A stretch of DNA of 64,000 nucleotides from Scedosporium boydii (lineage: Eukaryota; Ascomycota; Sordariomycetes; Microascales; Microascaceae). Shown piece after piece: positions 35,878 through 46,612 of the stretch. The DNA is taken from the NCBI GenBank assembly GCA_002221725.1, contig NJFT01000019.1, forward strand, positions 248,001-312,000, in the 5' to 3' direction. The notes beneath the pieces are model-generated. The model did not search any database, was not told the origin of the DNA, and was given only the letters and a program-made list of their open reading frames with translations. Positions within the stretch are counted from its first letter, which is position 1, and each line of letters starts with the position of its first letter. Made by a program: the position numbers and the translations under genes.

Positions 35878-38412
35878 TCACGACCCAGCGTCAAATTCAG
35901 CCTCCTCATCCGCCCCCTCAAGAATCGCCATCTCCTCCTCAGGAGGCGCCTCGACAACCATGCCGACATTTTTAATAGGATGAAGAAGCATAGGAGGAAG
36001 ACACATGCGTCCTTCGCCTCCCACCTCAAAGTCCGCCCCACCACCATACCTAGTCTTGAAGCCCAGCCAAGCCCTATACAGTTCGGGAGCGAAATCCGAC
36101 CTGTAGAACCAACTCAGGCCATGCAAGTTATGTTCCCTATTGCCAAAGACGCTGGTCCTGGAGCCGCCGCTCGCGCCGTTCCGGCCACCGTTGAGCACCT
36201 GCGCAAAGTACTCGGGAGACCAGTCGCGATCCACAAACGATGGGTGAGGGGCGTACACGGCCTTGTAGCCGTGCTGCAATGCCACGGTAGCGGGCCACAT
36301 CTCGGGGAAGGCAAAGTGCTTCTTGAAGGTGGTCTCGCGGTGCATCATAGTGAGGAGGCGGCGGGACATTCTCGACGCCGTGTTGATGTGCGCTCGTCGT
36401 GGGGGACGGCCTCCCGTGGTGTTGTAGCCGGTGATGTCGTCGGATAGACCCCAGGTCGTGCCTTCGGGGTTGAAGATGGGCATGAAGGAGATGAGGTCGG
36501 CTTCCTCTCCTACGCCCCAGACATACTTGTCCTGGTCGTGGGAAGTAGGAGGTGTCGGGTCATCCTCGTGCTCGAACCAGTCATTCTCACCGACGGGACG
36601 CTCAGGACCCCAGATCGGCTTCTCGGGGCCGAACTCCTTGGGAACACCGCCCCTTATACCAGGAACGCCCGCGGGCGCCATCTCTGTCTGGACCTTGGCT
36701 AGGTGTTTGAACTCATCCCACGAGCCGTGCACCTCCGGCACGTAGAACCTCCCGTTCCTCTCCCAAAGCCCCTTCCTCGGCTGTTCGCGAGCCCAATTCT
36801 CAATCTTCGTAAAGAAGTCGTAGTAGTGGCCGGTATACCGAATATCCATCTCCCAATGCCAAAAGTAGTCGTACTCCGGGTGGATGTGCGCAAAGTGCTG
36901 CATCGCCATCTGCAGGCCCCGATAAGGCCCGTGGACGGGCAATTCAGGCCCCTTGATGTACAAGTCGTAGACCCCCTGGTACAAGGCAAGCATCTGGGTC
37001 TGGGTCCACAGCGTGACGAGACCTCGGAATTCCCGCGGGATGCGTTCGCGGATGACTCGTTCGTAAGACGCGGCGTCGGCCCAGATTGGATTGTTGCCTT
37101 CGTCTTTCACTTGGACGAGGAGGTGGACGTCGTACCGACCTCCAGAAGCCAGGGAGAGCTCTGAAATGAGAGAGCGGACGTACATGATTTCATCAGCCTG
37201 CCATTCCATGTCGTCCCAGCATCGGAGGACGAGAGCCGTCCTATCTTGACGCTTCGACCCGGCATCGCCTTTGTCGTTTGAATCGGTAGCCCTGTCTTCG
37301 AGGCTCTTTTCCTCGACTGGGGTTCCTTGAGGCTTTTCCTCGATGAAGAAACCGTGAGGTTCGGGAGTTCGTGCAGGAATAGGGTTATATCTCGCAGCAT
37401 TAGCTTGATAGCAGCGTCTTTGGGCATCGGCCCAGTCGACCTTTCTGTAGTCGATTTGAGATCCACCCGCCCATACTAGGTCGGCGCCCTCCGTATCACC
37501 CATATCGCCTCTTCCAACGCCACCTTGTCGAGGCGAATAACCCAGGCCATACGGCCCATATCTTCCAAACCTGTCGAAGCAGATATCTTTAGGGAGAGAA
37601 AGAGTCTCGTAGGATCCAACTATATGGTCCGGAAATCCCTTAGGTCGACCGTTGTAATATCTGATACCGGGAACTCGCATCGTGTTCTCCGCATCAAGAA
37701 AGCACTCAGTCAGCTCTTCGGGAGAAGTGGAAAATATAGCCTCCGGATTCTCCGCGGCAAAACTCTTGCTTGAAGACAAGCTCCTCTCCCGGTGCGTCCC
37801 TGTCGACGCAGGGACTTCTTCCGCCCGCCTGGGATACTCCGGTTGATTCTCTTCCGCGGAAAGCAGCGTCCGGATGCCACCGTAATATCGGGATAAAGTC
37901 GGGAAGTTCTCCCATGCGGGTGGCGAAGGCGGCGGCGGTTTCTTGAACGCTCCCTTGGCAAGGCGCGTCCTCTCAGCGTTGCTGGCGCTAACCAGGGTAT
38001 ATGCCATGAAAATCAGAGAGGATATTATGATGAGGGAAAGATATCGCCCAGCACGAGTTGGTAGCCGGTAGGGATATATCCGCCTCATACGTTGCTTAGC
38101 AGTCGGCCGTCTCTGGGAGGCGAGCATCGCTGTGACGCTGGACTCGGAATAGGAACTTGAGCGGGATCCATTGTGGCTGTGGGAGTAGTAGGAGGAAGAG
38201 GAGGAGGAAGATAGCACCCGAGGATCTTCATCATCGCCGCCGTAGTCTGAGTAATCGGAGCATTCTTCGGAGAACCTCTCTTTTGTAGGGCTGTTAAGCT
38301 TCTCGTAGGTGGGCAACGTAGAGGGAGGTTCGGATCGACCTAATCGCCGGAGAGGACCCGAGAGGATCCCCGTGAAACCCGGCATGGATTGTAACAGTGA
38401 TGGACTGCCCAT
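35878..38412 (-). CDS. DUF3405 type II membrane protein, single exon, 844 aa
   Basis: Fungus-specific family of unknown activity, probably Golgi-lumenal and glycosyltransferase-like. Single ATG frame. A Ser/Tyr-rich cytosolic head (residues 1 to about 120, with a run of Ser at 68-74) with basic residues just before the membrane is followed by one hydrophobic segment (about 124-144, YLSLIIISSLIFMAYTLVSA), then a Pro-rich stem and a large lumenal domain. DUF3405 hallmarks: TALVLRCWDDMEW, SLASGGRYDVHLLVQVKDE, YFWHWEMDIRYTGHYYDF (a possible acidic metal-binding motif EMD), EADLISFMPIFNPEGT and HRTTFKKHFAFPEMWP-type block near the end. The C-terminus is acidic. Length is normal for the family. Confidence 0.88.
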   Translation of the reverse strand: MGSPSLLQSMPGFTGILSGPLRRLGRSEPPSTLPTYEKLNSPTKERFSEECSDYSDYGGDDEDPRVLSSSSSSSYYSHSHNGSRSSSYSESSVTAMLASQRRPTAKQRMRRIYPYRLPTRAGRYLSLIIISSLIFMAYTLVSASNAERTRLAKGAFKKPPPPSPPAWENFPTLSRYYGGIRTLLSAEENQPEYPRRAEEVPASTGTHRERSLSSSKSFAAENPEAIFSTSPEELTECFLDAENTMRVPGIRYYNGRPKGFPDHIVGSYETLSLPKDICFDRFGRYGPYGLGYSPRQGGVGRGDMGDTEGADLVWAGGSQIDYRKVDWADAQRRCYQANAARYNPIPARTPEPHGFFIEEKPQGTPVEEKSLEDRATDSNDKGDAGSKRQDRTALVLRCWDDMEWQADEIMYVRSLISELSLASGGRYDVHLLVQVKDEGNNPIWADAASYERVIRERIPREFRGLVTLWTQTQMLALYQGVYDLYIKGPELPVHGPYRGLQMAMQHFAHIHPEYDYFWHWEMDIRYTGHYYDFFTKIENWAREQPRKGLWERNGRFYVPEVHGSWDEFKHLAKVQTEMAPAGVPGIRGGVPKEFGPEKPIWGPERPVGENDWFEHEDDPTPPTSHDQDKYVWGVGEEADLISFMPIFNPEGTTWGLSDDITGYNTTGGRPPRRAHINTASRMSRRLLTMMHRETTFKKHFAFPEMWPATVALQHGYKAVYAPHPSFVDRDWSPEYFAQVLNGGRNGASGGSRTSVFGNREHNLHGLSWFYRSDFAPELYRAWLGFKTRYGGGADFEVGGEGRMCLPPMLLHPIKNVGMVVEAPPEEEMAILEGADEEAEFDAGS

Positions 38413-41400
38413 GGTATGTCAGTATCGTTCAGCTGGGAGGGCACGGCAGCACGAGGCAAGTTGGTCTCGCTAAGCGTTAGCTTACCTCGTTGTTTGGGGT
38501 TTCTGTGAGTGATGGTGTGTCGCCGCGGCTCGGCACGCCTCAGGTAAAGCCGCCTGCCCCTTGCCGAAGAATGATGGGTGAATAAAGTAGTAGAAGTAGG
38601 ATTGTTTGTCTCCAAACTCAGTCGGTGTTTCACGAAACCGCCACTGTTTAGTTTTGTAGAGCAGAAGAAATCAAAACCGTGAGGACCGTCGATTACACGG
38701 AAGCGATGGAAGACGTCTGAGTACGTACTTTGTCGTGAGGGCTTTTAGAAAATCGAGGTAGGATGGACGCTGGCAGCGATAACGGCAGTGTCCAATCAAC
38801 TCCAGAAGTAAGATGGTCTTTGGTTCTGGCTTAATATTGACATCGCGGCTATTTTTACTTTGAGTGTCTGATTTGGCGAAACGAGGAAATGGAAGTGAGA
38901 TCTGGTTGCCAGGGGCAACGCCCTGGAATGACAGCTGAGCACACTTGGCCGCTCAACTTGACCACCCCAGCATGAAATCCTTCAATCCTTTGCCAATCCT
39001 TCACTGATCCGTCTTGGCCGGCGCCAAGCTGGAAACAGTTCATTGGAGAGCATGTTGAAGACATGTCGTTCGCATGGATATCTGGACTGTGTGGCGTCGT
39101 TTCTCCTTCTTCCTTGGAGATCCGGCGATGTTGTAGCACCCTGTGACACCCAGTCCTCCAGTTTTCTTTACATGCAGCGTACGAAAAAAAAAGACAGCCC
39201 TGGTAGGAAAGAAAATGGAAGAAGAGGTAGAAGCAAGGTCATTCGACTCTCGCTCTCGACCAGGGAGGGGATCGCAAACCCCCCCCAAGACACGCAGTGC
39301 CCAGCTACAGCCCCAAGAAAGACAGATACTCCCCACGGCATCCCCACAATGCTGATGCCTAAAGCCACGAGAAAAGAAGAATAAAGAAGAGAGGAAGAGG
39401 TTCCATGACTCCCTCGCTCCCCGCTCCTCGCCGCTCGCCGTCAATGTTTCAACCCTAGTAGTGAAGTCGAGGTGGCTGTGACTCCCAACTGAACCACTCG
39501 ACCGGGACCAGGCAAGTCCCTGATACCTTCTAGCATCCCGCGCCCCCTTCTTGAGCCAAAAAAATCTCAGGTTCAACGCCGTGAACGCTGCACGAGCTCA
39601 GGGGTAAGTAGAAGTGACACGAAGTGCATCGTGTTACGATGCATGACCTTCTCTTACTTTGTTCGGTCCCGTCCAAGGAATCATTTGCAGCCCAATAATA
39701 ACACTGAGCACGCACGAGACAATTTTCGGAGTTGGAGGCTGTGCAGCCCCGAAATGAATCAACCCCATCCGGTTCCAAACTGTCGGGTCCGGCTTCAAAA
39801 TAATACCATACCTCGAGTTGACAGCAGAGAAGGTCTTTTTCTATTCAAACCCTGTCCTGGGTGAACTTGCATTTTGCATTGCCACCATGCAACTAGATAT
39901 TATGTACATACTATTGTCGACGCCTTTGAGAAAGATCCGCACCATGGTTCTAATTGCATGTTGTATTCAAAGTATCATGCCATAGTATGTAGGCCCGCAG
40001 AGACTTGCAGCCTAACTTGTAGGTTGGTTGGTTATGTCGCTCGCAGTGCCCGTTGAGGCGATCCTCGAAACGACCCTTCCCCGAGCTGACTTTATACACT
40101 TTCAATATTGCGGAGATCAATTCCCACCAGGGTTTCGTTTGCTAACATCTCATCCTTGCATATCCACGGTCATATTAATAAAGCAGTGTAACAGAAAATG
40201 GGAAGAGCACGATGGGCGAGTGTTATGCGGCTGGTGGGAGGACTAGGCCCTCGAGCTGCCCTATCTCGAAGTCCCATTTATATTACGTAGAGTATAAGCG
40301 ACATAGTAACGGTAAGTGAAGAAAACTAGCAATAGATTCATCGGCAGAAGGGGGATCGATGATGGGAACACACAGGATGATAGAGTTGGTGGCCTCCCTG
40401 AATACAATAGTGTGTGTGTGGTTAAGTGTAAATGCATGTCATGGTAAGATCTTGATAGGGCTCGGCGAGGCCGCAAGAACAAGGCTGCCTCTGAACATCT
40501 ATCTACAATCGTTTCGGGACGGCCTTGAGAAGCATTGTACAAATTGGTGCCTGGGTTCGTGCAACCCAGATTAGCAAGCCGCCTTCGCAAGTTAGTCGCC
40601 AGAAATCAGGCAGCCGCCTTGGGGATCGAGAAAAAGAAAGAAAAAAGTAAAAGGTGTGTGTATGAGATTTGTCACATTTAGTTTCATATGAGTCAAATAA
40701 TCGGGGGTAGCAATGAAGGGACTGTCCGGGCAAGGAGAAAGCAAGGCAAGAGGTTCCTTCGTTAGGTGCAGGTAACTCGCCCAAGTGCGTTCGCTCTGCA
40801 GGATCCAAGTAGGCCAGTCGACTCAACGAGGCAAGTCACTTGACATGCTGGAGATGCGAGGTGACAGAAAGGGAGACGAGTTGGTCCCAGGATCAGACTC
40901 GAAGAGTGTTCGAGAAATCCCGGGGACTTCTGACCACTAACTAAATTCCGCAGCTGGCATGAGATGCACTGCGACAGTAGGCGGGTCGCAGGCGTGACGA
41001 CTAGAACCAACACTGCAAGGCGTACTAGCATTGCGGGCAAGATGGCTTCGCATCTTCTCCTTTTCACAGGTTCTCAAGCTCTTTCCATGTAGGCATCATT
41101 TTCAGGTAAGGCGAGCCTGCGCGTGGGGCATTGACTGATTGCCATTGAAATGTATGGCGTACTATTCAAGTCTGCGATGCCTGCTTGCTACCTAGTAGTG
41201 GTGTGGCCTTGATTCTGCGCAACAACTAAAGGTCGGCCTAGAAATAAATGCTGATAGATGCGGCCCACGATGCGGCCAAACATGGCTGTGAAGGAAGGAA
41301 AAGAAGGCCAAAGGTGCGAGTCGACGTATCTGAGGTCATTGTACTTGGCGCTGTATGAAGGAGGAGTAACGAAGTGGAAAAGGGGAGAGAGTAGTGGTGT

Positions 41401-43044
41401 CAATCCTAATGATGCTCTCAAATGATGTATCATGCTCGACGTGCTACCAAAGACACGAGAAAGGACGCGCAGGCAAGGGAAAAAAATTGGAGAGAGAGAA
41501 AAAAGTCGAAAGGGCCGGACAGGGTGGCCGCAGAATGGGCCGGTGGCTTCCTCGTCGGCTGTTGTAGCAAGGCCGTCAAGCCTCACGAAACCCGGCCCAT
41601 TCGGCGACCGCCTGCTCCACCACTCCGGATTAACCCAATGAGATCCGAGCCGGTGAAATCACTTCAGTGTCCGATTTGGCTAGAAAGTGGCTGTGTGAGC
41701 CGGTGATGTGGCTAGTAAGAGGACTCCTCTTGCCAATTTCTACACACGGTATCGGTACTTACAATTTGGCTGTGTCCGTGAACAAGTTTCGGGTACATTA
41801 ATGTACCTCTCAACATCTCTTTCGTTCTTTCCGTTCTGAACTTCAACGTCCGAGGACGAGACGACGACGGCGACGAGCCGGATTAGACTATAGAGACGAG
41901 GTCGAGAATACGGTGCGCTGGTGGAGCATGGCCAGCCAGTTGCATCTATACGGACATCTTGACCGCACCCACATCGGACCGCACTGCCATCAACCTCCAT
42001 CAACAGGCCGCTAGTAGTCGAGCATAATACGTAGATCGATGCTGTTTCCGTTTCAACCATTCAGTATCAAAGCGATAGGATCTTCTTAGGAAGTTCATCT
42101 CGTCTCCTTCGTTCTGTCTCCTCCCTTGAAACTAAACTGGATTAAGTGACTCAAGCTGTCAATGATACTGCACCTTCGCCCCTGTCTGGCCTCTTTCCAA
42201 CCGGCCTTGAAGGATTCTGGGCCGCGTTTGGCGTCTATCCTCAGCCCTGGAAAACTATTCAAGCTGTAGCTTGTAGCGTGGAGCAACTTAGCCACGACGT
42301 TCCCCGCGCGCTTCAATAAGTCCTGCCGAGAGATGCTTTCGTGTTAGTGGTGTCTGATGTCTCCCCTCATTTACCGGTTTGTCGTGGGCAAAGCCACTCC
42401 GCCTCATGTTCGAGCTTGATGATCTTGTCTTTTGTAGCTATGACATCAACCGTCCAAGTCTCCACAAGCGGGATCAGACGGGGAAGACCATGAGATGTAC
42501 TCACATGGATCCTGAAGCCTGAGGTTCTTCCACCCCCCTCCCACCCCTTCCACTATTCGGAGAGAATCTTTCTCCATCAGCCTCCTAGCCCCAGAATTCA
42601 CGCCACCATCCCCTTCCGTACCGTTTCCTTCCTTCTCGCCTTCTCCTCAGCTATCGACCCCTTTCCCTCTCCACACCGGGCACATGAGCGGGACCCTCGC
42701 ACGTTCAGGTTTTCCCCGTTGGGAATCGCAAAGGCCGCATGGGCCATTCCCCTTAGTCAATGATGCATCAGTCCTACTCATAACTGGCTTGATATATGGG
42801 ACTTCTCGGAAACAGCATGCCCGTCTAACCTTCGGGCCAACGTCCCCCACACCACTTTCTCCCACCGTTGTTGGATGGCTATACACCCCCCTCTTGTCAC
42901 CTTGACTCCCCGTCTCCCCCATTCCAGATTCCTACATATAAACTCCCTGCCATTCCTTCGTCTTTTCACTCTCAATCCTACTCCTCATCGCACCCTCGCG
43001 ACATATCTCCAAGTTAAAATCCATCCTTCTCCCCACCTGTCCCC
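38413..43044. other. 4.6-kb stretch without a convincing gene
   Basis: Between the starts of the DUF3405 gene (minus) and the SWIM gene (plus), so it holds both promoters. All frames are short; none shows a domain or a splice pattern that extends it. The last 150 bp before 43045 is a pyrimidine-rich leader. Confidence 0.55.
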
Positions 43045-44484
43045 ATGCCGTCCACTCCCACCCGCGAGCTCAGCCAACTCTCTCTCGGAAGTAGTATGCC
43101 GCCGTCTGCTCGCTACCGCAGCCATGCTTCCTCTCGAGGTCAGCCAAAGGAAGAAGTGTCGAGTTCAGAAGACGAGAGCGACTCCGGAGGCTCCATGTCA
43201 GATGACGACAGCGACGGCGAAGGAAACTCCCCCGTGGTTCGCTCCCCAACTAGGCTCACTTACAAGATCGGGGGACTACAACCTGAAGTCCAGAGCGCTG
43301 TCCGCGATGCCTTCGAAGATCCACCAAAGATAACCCTCCAGTACTGTCGTTTAAAGGACGACGTTTATGCCTTCCAGATGACTGAGCTGGTACCTCGGTC
43401 TATTCGCATCGGGTCACCGAATAGCAGTCGACCCCATCCGCGTTGTTCTTGCGGGAAGACCTCTCCTCCATGCCGGCACGTCCTCTGGCTTATGGACCAG
43501 CTATCAAAGCAGACCCTCTACAACCACGACTCCGACACGCCCCTGACCCTCACACCTGCCGGGTACCCCGCCGAGATTGGCCACCCGTTTAATGACATTT
43601 CCAACTTCCACCTCGACCTCCTCGCCGAGAGCCTCCACTGCGAAGTCGTCGACGACACGGACTCGGACGACGAAGACGACCTAAACGACTACCGCGTCCT
43701 CGAGGCCCGAGAACTCCTCGCCTCCATCGCCGCCGTGCCCCCCGAAAAGTTCCGCCCAGACATCTTCACCAACCCCCGTCGGGGCAAGAAGCCCCTCAAG
43801 CGAGGCGACCTAGAACGCACGCTCTTCCGCATACTCCTCGATAACAACGAGCTCTTTAACTACCTCCTCTCCCTCACCCGCTCCACCGACCCCATCAAAG
43901 ACCCCTTTCGCAAGCTCTCCCAGCGCGTAACCCGCGTCCTTGCCGAGCTAGACGAGTACTGCGAGAACCCATCCTCTCCGCAGTCCGCGTCTTCCGGCTC
44001 CGAAACCCCTTGCAACGTGGGCTGGGCCGCCCACCATATCCTGGGCATCGTCTCCGCTATCCGCGCGGCGATCTTCCCTCCCCATACTTCCTCCCCTGCC
44101 CAGCGCATCGCTGCCGCCCGAGCCCTCGTCCGCATTCTCTCCAACGTCTCCGATCGGAATCGCGACGTCCACCCGGGCGTCAACCCCTCGGATCGGAACC
44201 TGTACGCCCGCCTCATCGGCACTCGAGACGATGGCTTCATCATCTCGATTCTTGCCCATCTGCCCGAAGCCGCTTCCCAGTTCCTCCACAACCTGGAAGT
44301 GGTCCAGGATCGCCTGGGCGTCCATGGCGCTCCGCCGCCGTACATCAAGAAGTTTAATGATCTTATCACTACACTCAGGGGCTTTCCGCAGCCGGGGAGC
44401 AGCCGGTCCTCTCCAGGTGGCGCTGGCTCCAAGAGACACAGTCAGGGTCCGGGCTCGAGTCGAGATACCAAGAGGGCCAAGTGA
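43045..44484 (+). CDS. SWIM-type zinc-finger protein, single exon, 479 aa
   Basis: Function unknown; SWIM fingers bind DNA or protein. The finger is C134-x-C136-x6-C143-x-H145 (CSCGKTSPPCRH), the CxCxnCxH pattern. Upstream is a Ser/Asp/Glu-rich acidic segment (about 38-62) with casein-kinase-like sites, then KIGGLQPEVQSAVRDAF and a block that precedes the finger (YAFQMTELVPRSIRIGSP). A second acidic run (about 207-218), helical C-terminal domain and a basic tail (KRHSQ...RDTKRAK) likely acting as a nuclear signal follow. The ATG at 43045 follows a pyrimidine leader. It converges with the kinase-like gene. Confidence 0.85.
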   Translation: MPSTPTRELSQLSLGSSMPPSARYRSHASSRGQPKEEVSSSEDESDSGGSMSDDDSDGEGNSPVVRSPTRLTYKIGGLQPEVQSAVRDAFEDPPKITLQYCRLKDDVYAFQMTELVPRSIRIGSPNSSRPHPRCSCGKTSPPCRHVLWLMDQLSKQTLYNHDSDTPLTLTPAGYPAEIGHPFNDISNFHLDLLAESLHCEVVDDTDSDDEDDLNDYRVLEARELLASIAAVPPEKFRPDIFTNPRRGKKPLKRGDLERTLFRILLDNNELFNYLLSLTRSTDPIKDPFRKLSQRVTRVLAELDEYCENPSSPQSASSGSETPCNVGWAAHHILGIVSAIRAAIFPPHTSSPAQRIAAARALVRILSNVSDRNRDVHPGVNPSDRNLYARLIGTRDDGFIISILAHLPEAASQFLHNLEVVQDRLGVHGAPPPYIKKFNDLITTLRGFPQPGSSRSSPGGAGSKRHSQGPGSSRDTKRAK

Positions 44485-44827
44485 TAGAGGAAAGTTGGCC
44501 TTTGTGGCTGCCCTAAGTTATGGTTCTTACAGTTGGACACCGCAAGCGATCTTTTTCTTTTTTTTTCTTTTTCTCTCTTCAGTGGCGGTATTCTGAATGT
44601 TGAACATTCAAAAGTCAGGACTGGTTTCCATTATTTCCTAGCTCGCGCCTTCCCTATTTGAAATTTCACTCATTCTTTGTTGTGAGCCCATTGTGCCTCG
44701 ACTTAGTTTCGTGGGTACATGCGATACACCGAATAGACTGCCAAATGAGAACGCCCCCCTTTAAATGACAATATGAATGAATATTCTCTCTATAAGAGAC
44801 CCTTCCAACCCTAACCCTGTGTGTGCT
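44485..44827. other. Short convergent 3' region with a telomere-like dodecamer
   Basis: 343 bp between the stops of the SWIM and kinase-like genes. Contains a poly-T/C tract (about 44550-44580) and AACCCTAACCCT at 44807-44818, two units of the TTAGGG telomere repeat. Confidence 0.6.
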
Positions 44828-46612
44828 TCAAAATCGGGCGATTCCCATCTCTTGACGATACTCGTCTAACTCAGTCCAGAGAGCCTTCAGACTAGGGCGG
44901 TTAAAGTAGTTACCAGGCGGTCGGCCCTCTTCAATCCCTTCCTCCCTCTCGTCGAGGAAGTCCTCTGCATGTCGGATCTCTTCCTTCCACCACCTCTTCG
45001 CGATCGGGTGTAGATATGCCTCAGGAGCATAACCAACGTCTGGTTCTATCGTCCTCAGAGCATCCGGTGATAACTCTAGCTTGCTCCTTACACGGCCCAC
45101 TTGTTCGCTAAGGGTATGACGCCGCCCCCTTGTACAGCGGTCAATCAAATCCCGAATCTTGCCCGGAGTATGGCGGTAATTGGGGAATTCCAGGTCTGAC
45201 TCCCACTTGTATGATTGCCAGAATGCAGTCCGGTGCGGTGCACTCACCCCCTCGAAGATGCACCATATAACTCGGCCCAGCATGTACACTTCTGCTGCTT
45301 CCTGCTCCTCACGAGTCAAACAGAGCCAAGGAATGTTATAGCTCGGCAAAAGTTGAACGTGCTCCTCAGTGCCAGTGAACTCTGCGATATCGTCAAACCC
45401 GCGAAGAAGCCTTTTGATTCTGGCGCCGAAGTGACTTTGAACTGACTCGGGAATGTCCTCTGAGCTCGCCAAGAGTTGCATATATTGGATAAAATTGACT
45501 TCGGGGGCCGAGAATTCGCACCACACGCCCCTCTGCTCCAGGTCAACGATAATGGCATCTCCAGATGTCGATAAAACGACATTGTCGAGACGAAGATCAG
45601 GGTAAAACAAATGGCATCTTTCGTGAAGATGGAGTAGCGCCGAAGTGATCTGGAGGGACCATCGAAGTTGGTCAGAGAGACCAAGGAGACCATGGATGCG
45701 GCGAAGCGGTAGAATGTCTCGTAGAGTGCCGTGTTCATGATACTCTACAAGGAACCCAACAACCGCCTTTTTGTTTCCAAATGAGCACCTCTTCGTCGCC
45801 AAGTACTTGGGGCGGGTTATGATATTGTCATGGGGTTCAATAGTAAGGAGATTCCTCAGCTCATGGTAGATATATTTGGGGTAACTTGTCAGTGCCTTGA
45901 GAATCCACTTCTGGTCTTCGAACCTCACAATGCAGACACTGTCATGCAACTGCTCAACCAGCTCAAGATTAGACAAAGGGATCTGGGGAGGAAAGATGAT
46001 GTTATGTTCCTGCTCTTGTCCCCACAACTGGCCAAGGAAATCTGCTGATTTGAGCTGTCTCTCTAAATTGTGCATCGGGGCGACCCGAATGCGAATATCT
46101 TCGAGGACTAAAGATATGTTCTCGAAGACGATCCGGGACCCAAACGGCAAAGAGCTGTACCACGCGGCGGGGTCCGGAAAGGCTTTCGTCCATTGCTGGA
46201 GCTTGCGAACAATAAGCCTGGTGATGGCTAGGTTGGTCACTCTCGGTCGATCCTTCGTATGGAAGGCATCATCCAGTTGTAGGAGGGCCCGAATCTCAGG
46301 AGTCTGAGTCGACTGTTCTGGGATGAAGACGTCGACACGCGAAGGTAAGGCGGGGGTGATGAAAAGAGGAACGGCAAAGAATTGAGTGCCCAACCCCGCA
46401 CAGCCATCGATCCGCCAAAGAGGATTGCTTGGGATATCAAGGCTGTCGATGCGATTCTTCGGGTTGAGTTGAGATGCTGCCCAGCCTTGCTTGACAGGCC
46501 CACCGTGTGGGCTATTCTCCGTCAAAACGTCGGCTCTCTCGTAGGTAGACTTCTGAACAAAAGCCGCAGTGGGATGAACGACATCGTGAATTGCTTTGGA
46601 GTTGAGACTCAT
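44828..46612 (-). CDS. Atypical protein kinase-like protein, single exon, 594 aa
   Basis: A C-terminal kinase-like fold, role unknown. From the first in-frame ATG at 46612 (MSLNSKAIHD). Residues 1-210 are a non-kinase N-terminal domain. Then FEDQKWILKAL (candidate ATP-binding K239), YHELRNLL (candidate E251), a hinge with VEYHEHGTLRDILP, catalytic loop YPDLRLDNVVL with D339 and N344 (Tyr-Pro replacing His-Arg of HRD), and IIVDLEQRG where D357 is in DLE instead of DFG. APE is at 370-372. The main catalytic residues are therefore retained. The C-terminal 100 residues are charged. The frame is open upstream of the ATG without another ATG. Such divergent kinase-like proteins are common in Pezizomycotina. 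Confidence 0.8.
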   Translation of the reverse strand: MSLNSKAIHDVVHPTAAFVQKSTYERADVLTENSPHGGPVKQGWAASQLNPKNRIDSLDIPSNPLWRIDGCAGLGTQFFAVPLFITPALPSRVDVFIPEQSTQTPEIRALLQLDDAFHTKDRPRVTNLAITRLIVRKLQQWTKAFPDPAAWYSSLPFGSRIVFENISLVLEDIRIRVAPMHNLERQLKSADFLGQLWGQEQEHNIIFPPQIPLSNLELVEQLHDSVCIVRFEDQKWILKALTSYPKYIYHELRNLLTIEPHDNIITRPKYLATKRCSFGNKKAVVGFLVEYHEHGTLRDILPLRRIHGLLGLSDQLRWSLQITSALLHLHERCHLFYPDLRLDNVVLSTSGDAIIVDLEQRGVWCEFSAPEVNFIQYMQLLASSEDIPESVQSHFGARIKRLLRGFDDIAEFTGTEEHVQLLPSYNIPWLCLTREEQEAAEVYMLGRVIWCIFEGVSAPHRTAFWQSYKWESDLEFPNYRHTPGKIRDLIDRCTRGRRHTLSEQVGRVRSKLELSPDALRTIEPDVGYAPEAYLHPIAKRWWKEEIRHAEDFLDEREEGIEEGRPPGNYFNRPSLKALWTELDEYRQEMGIARF

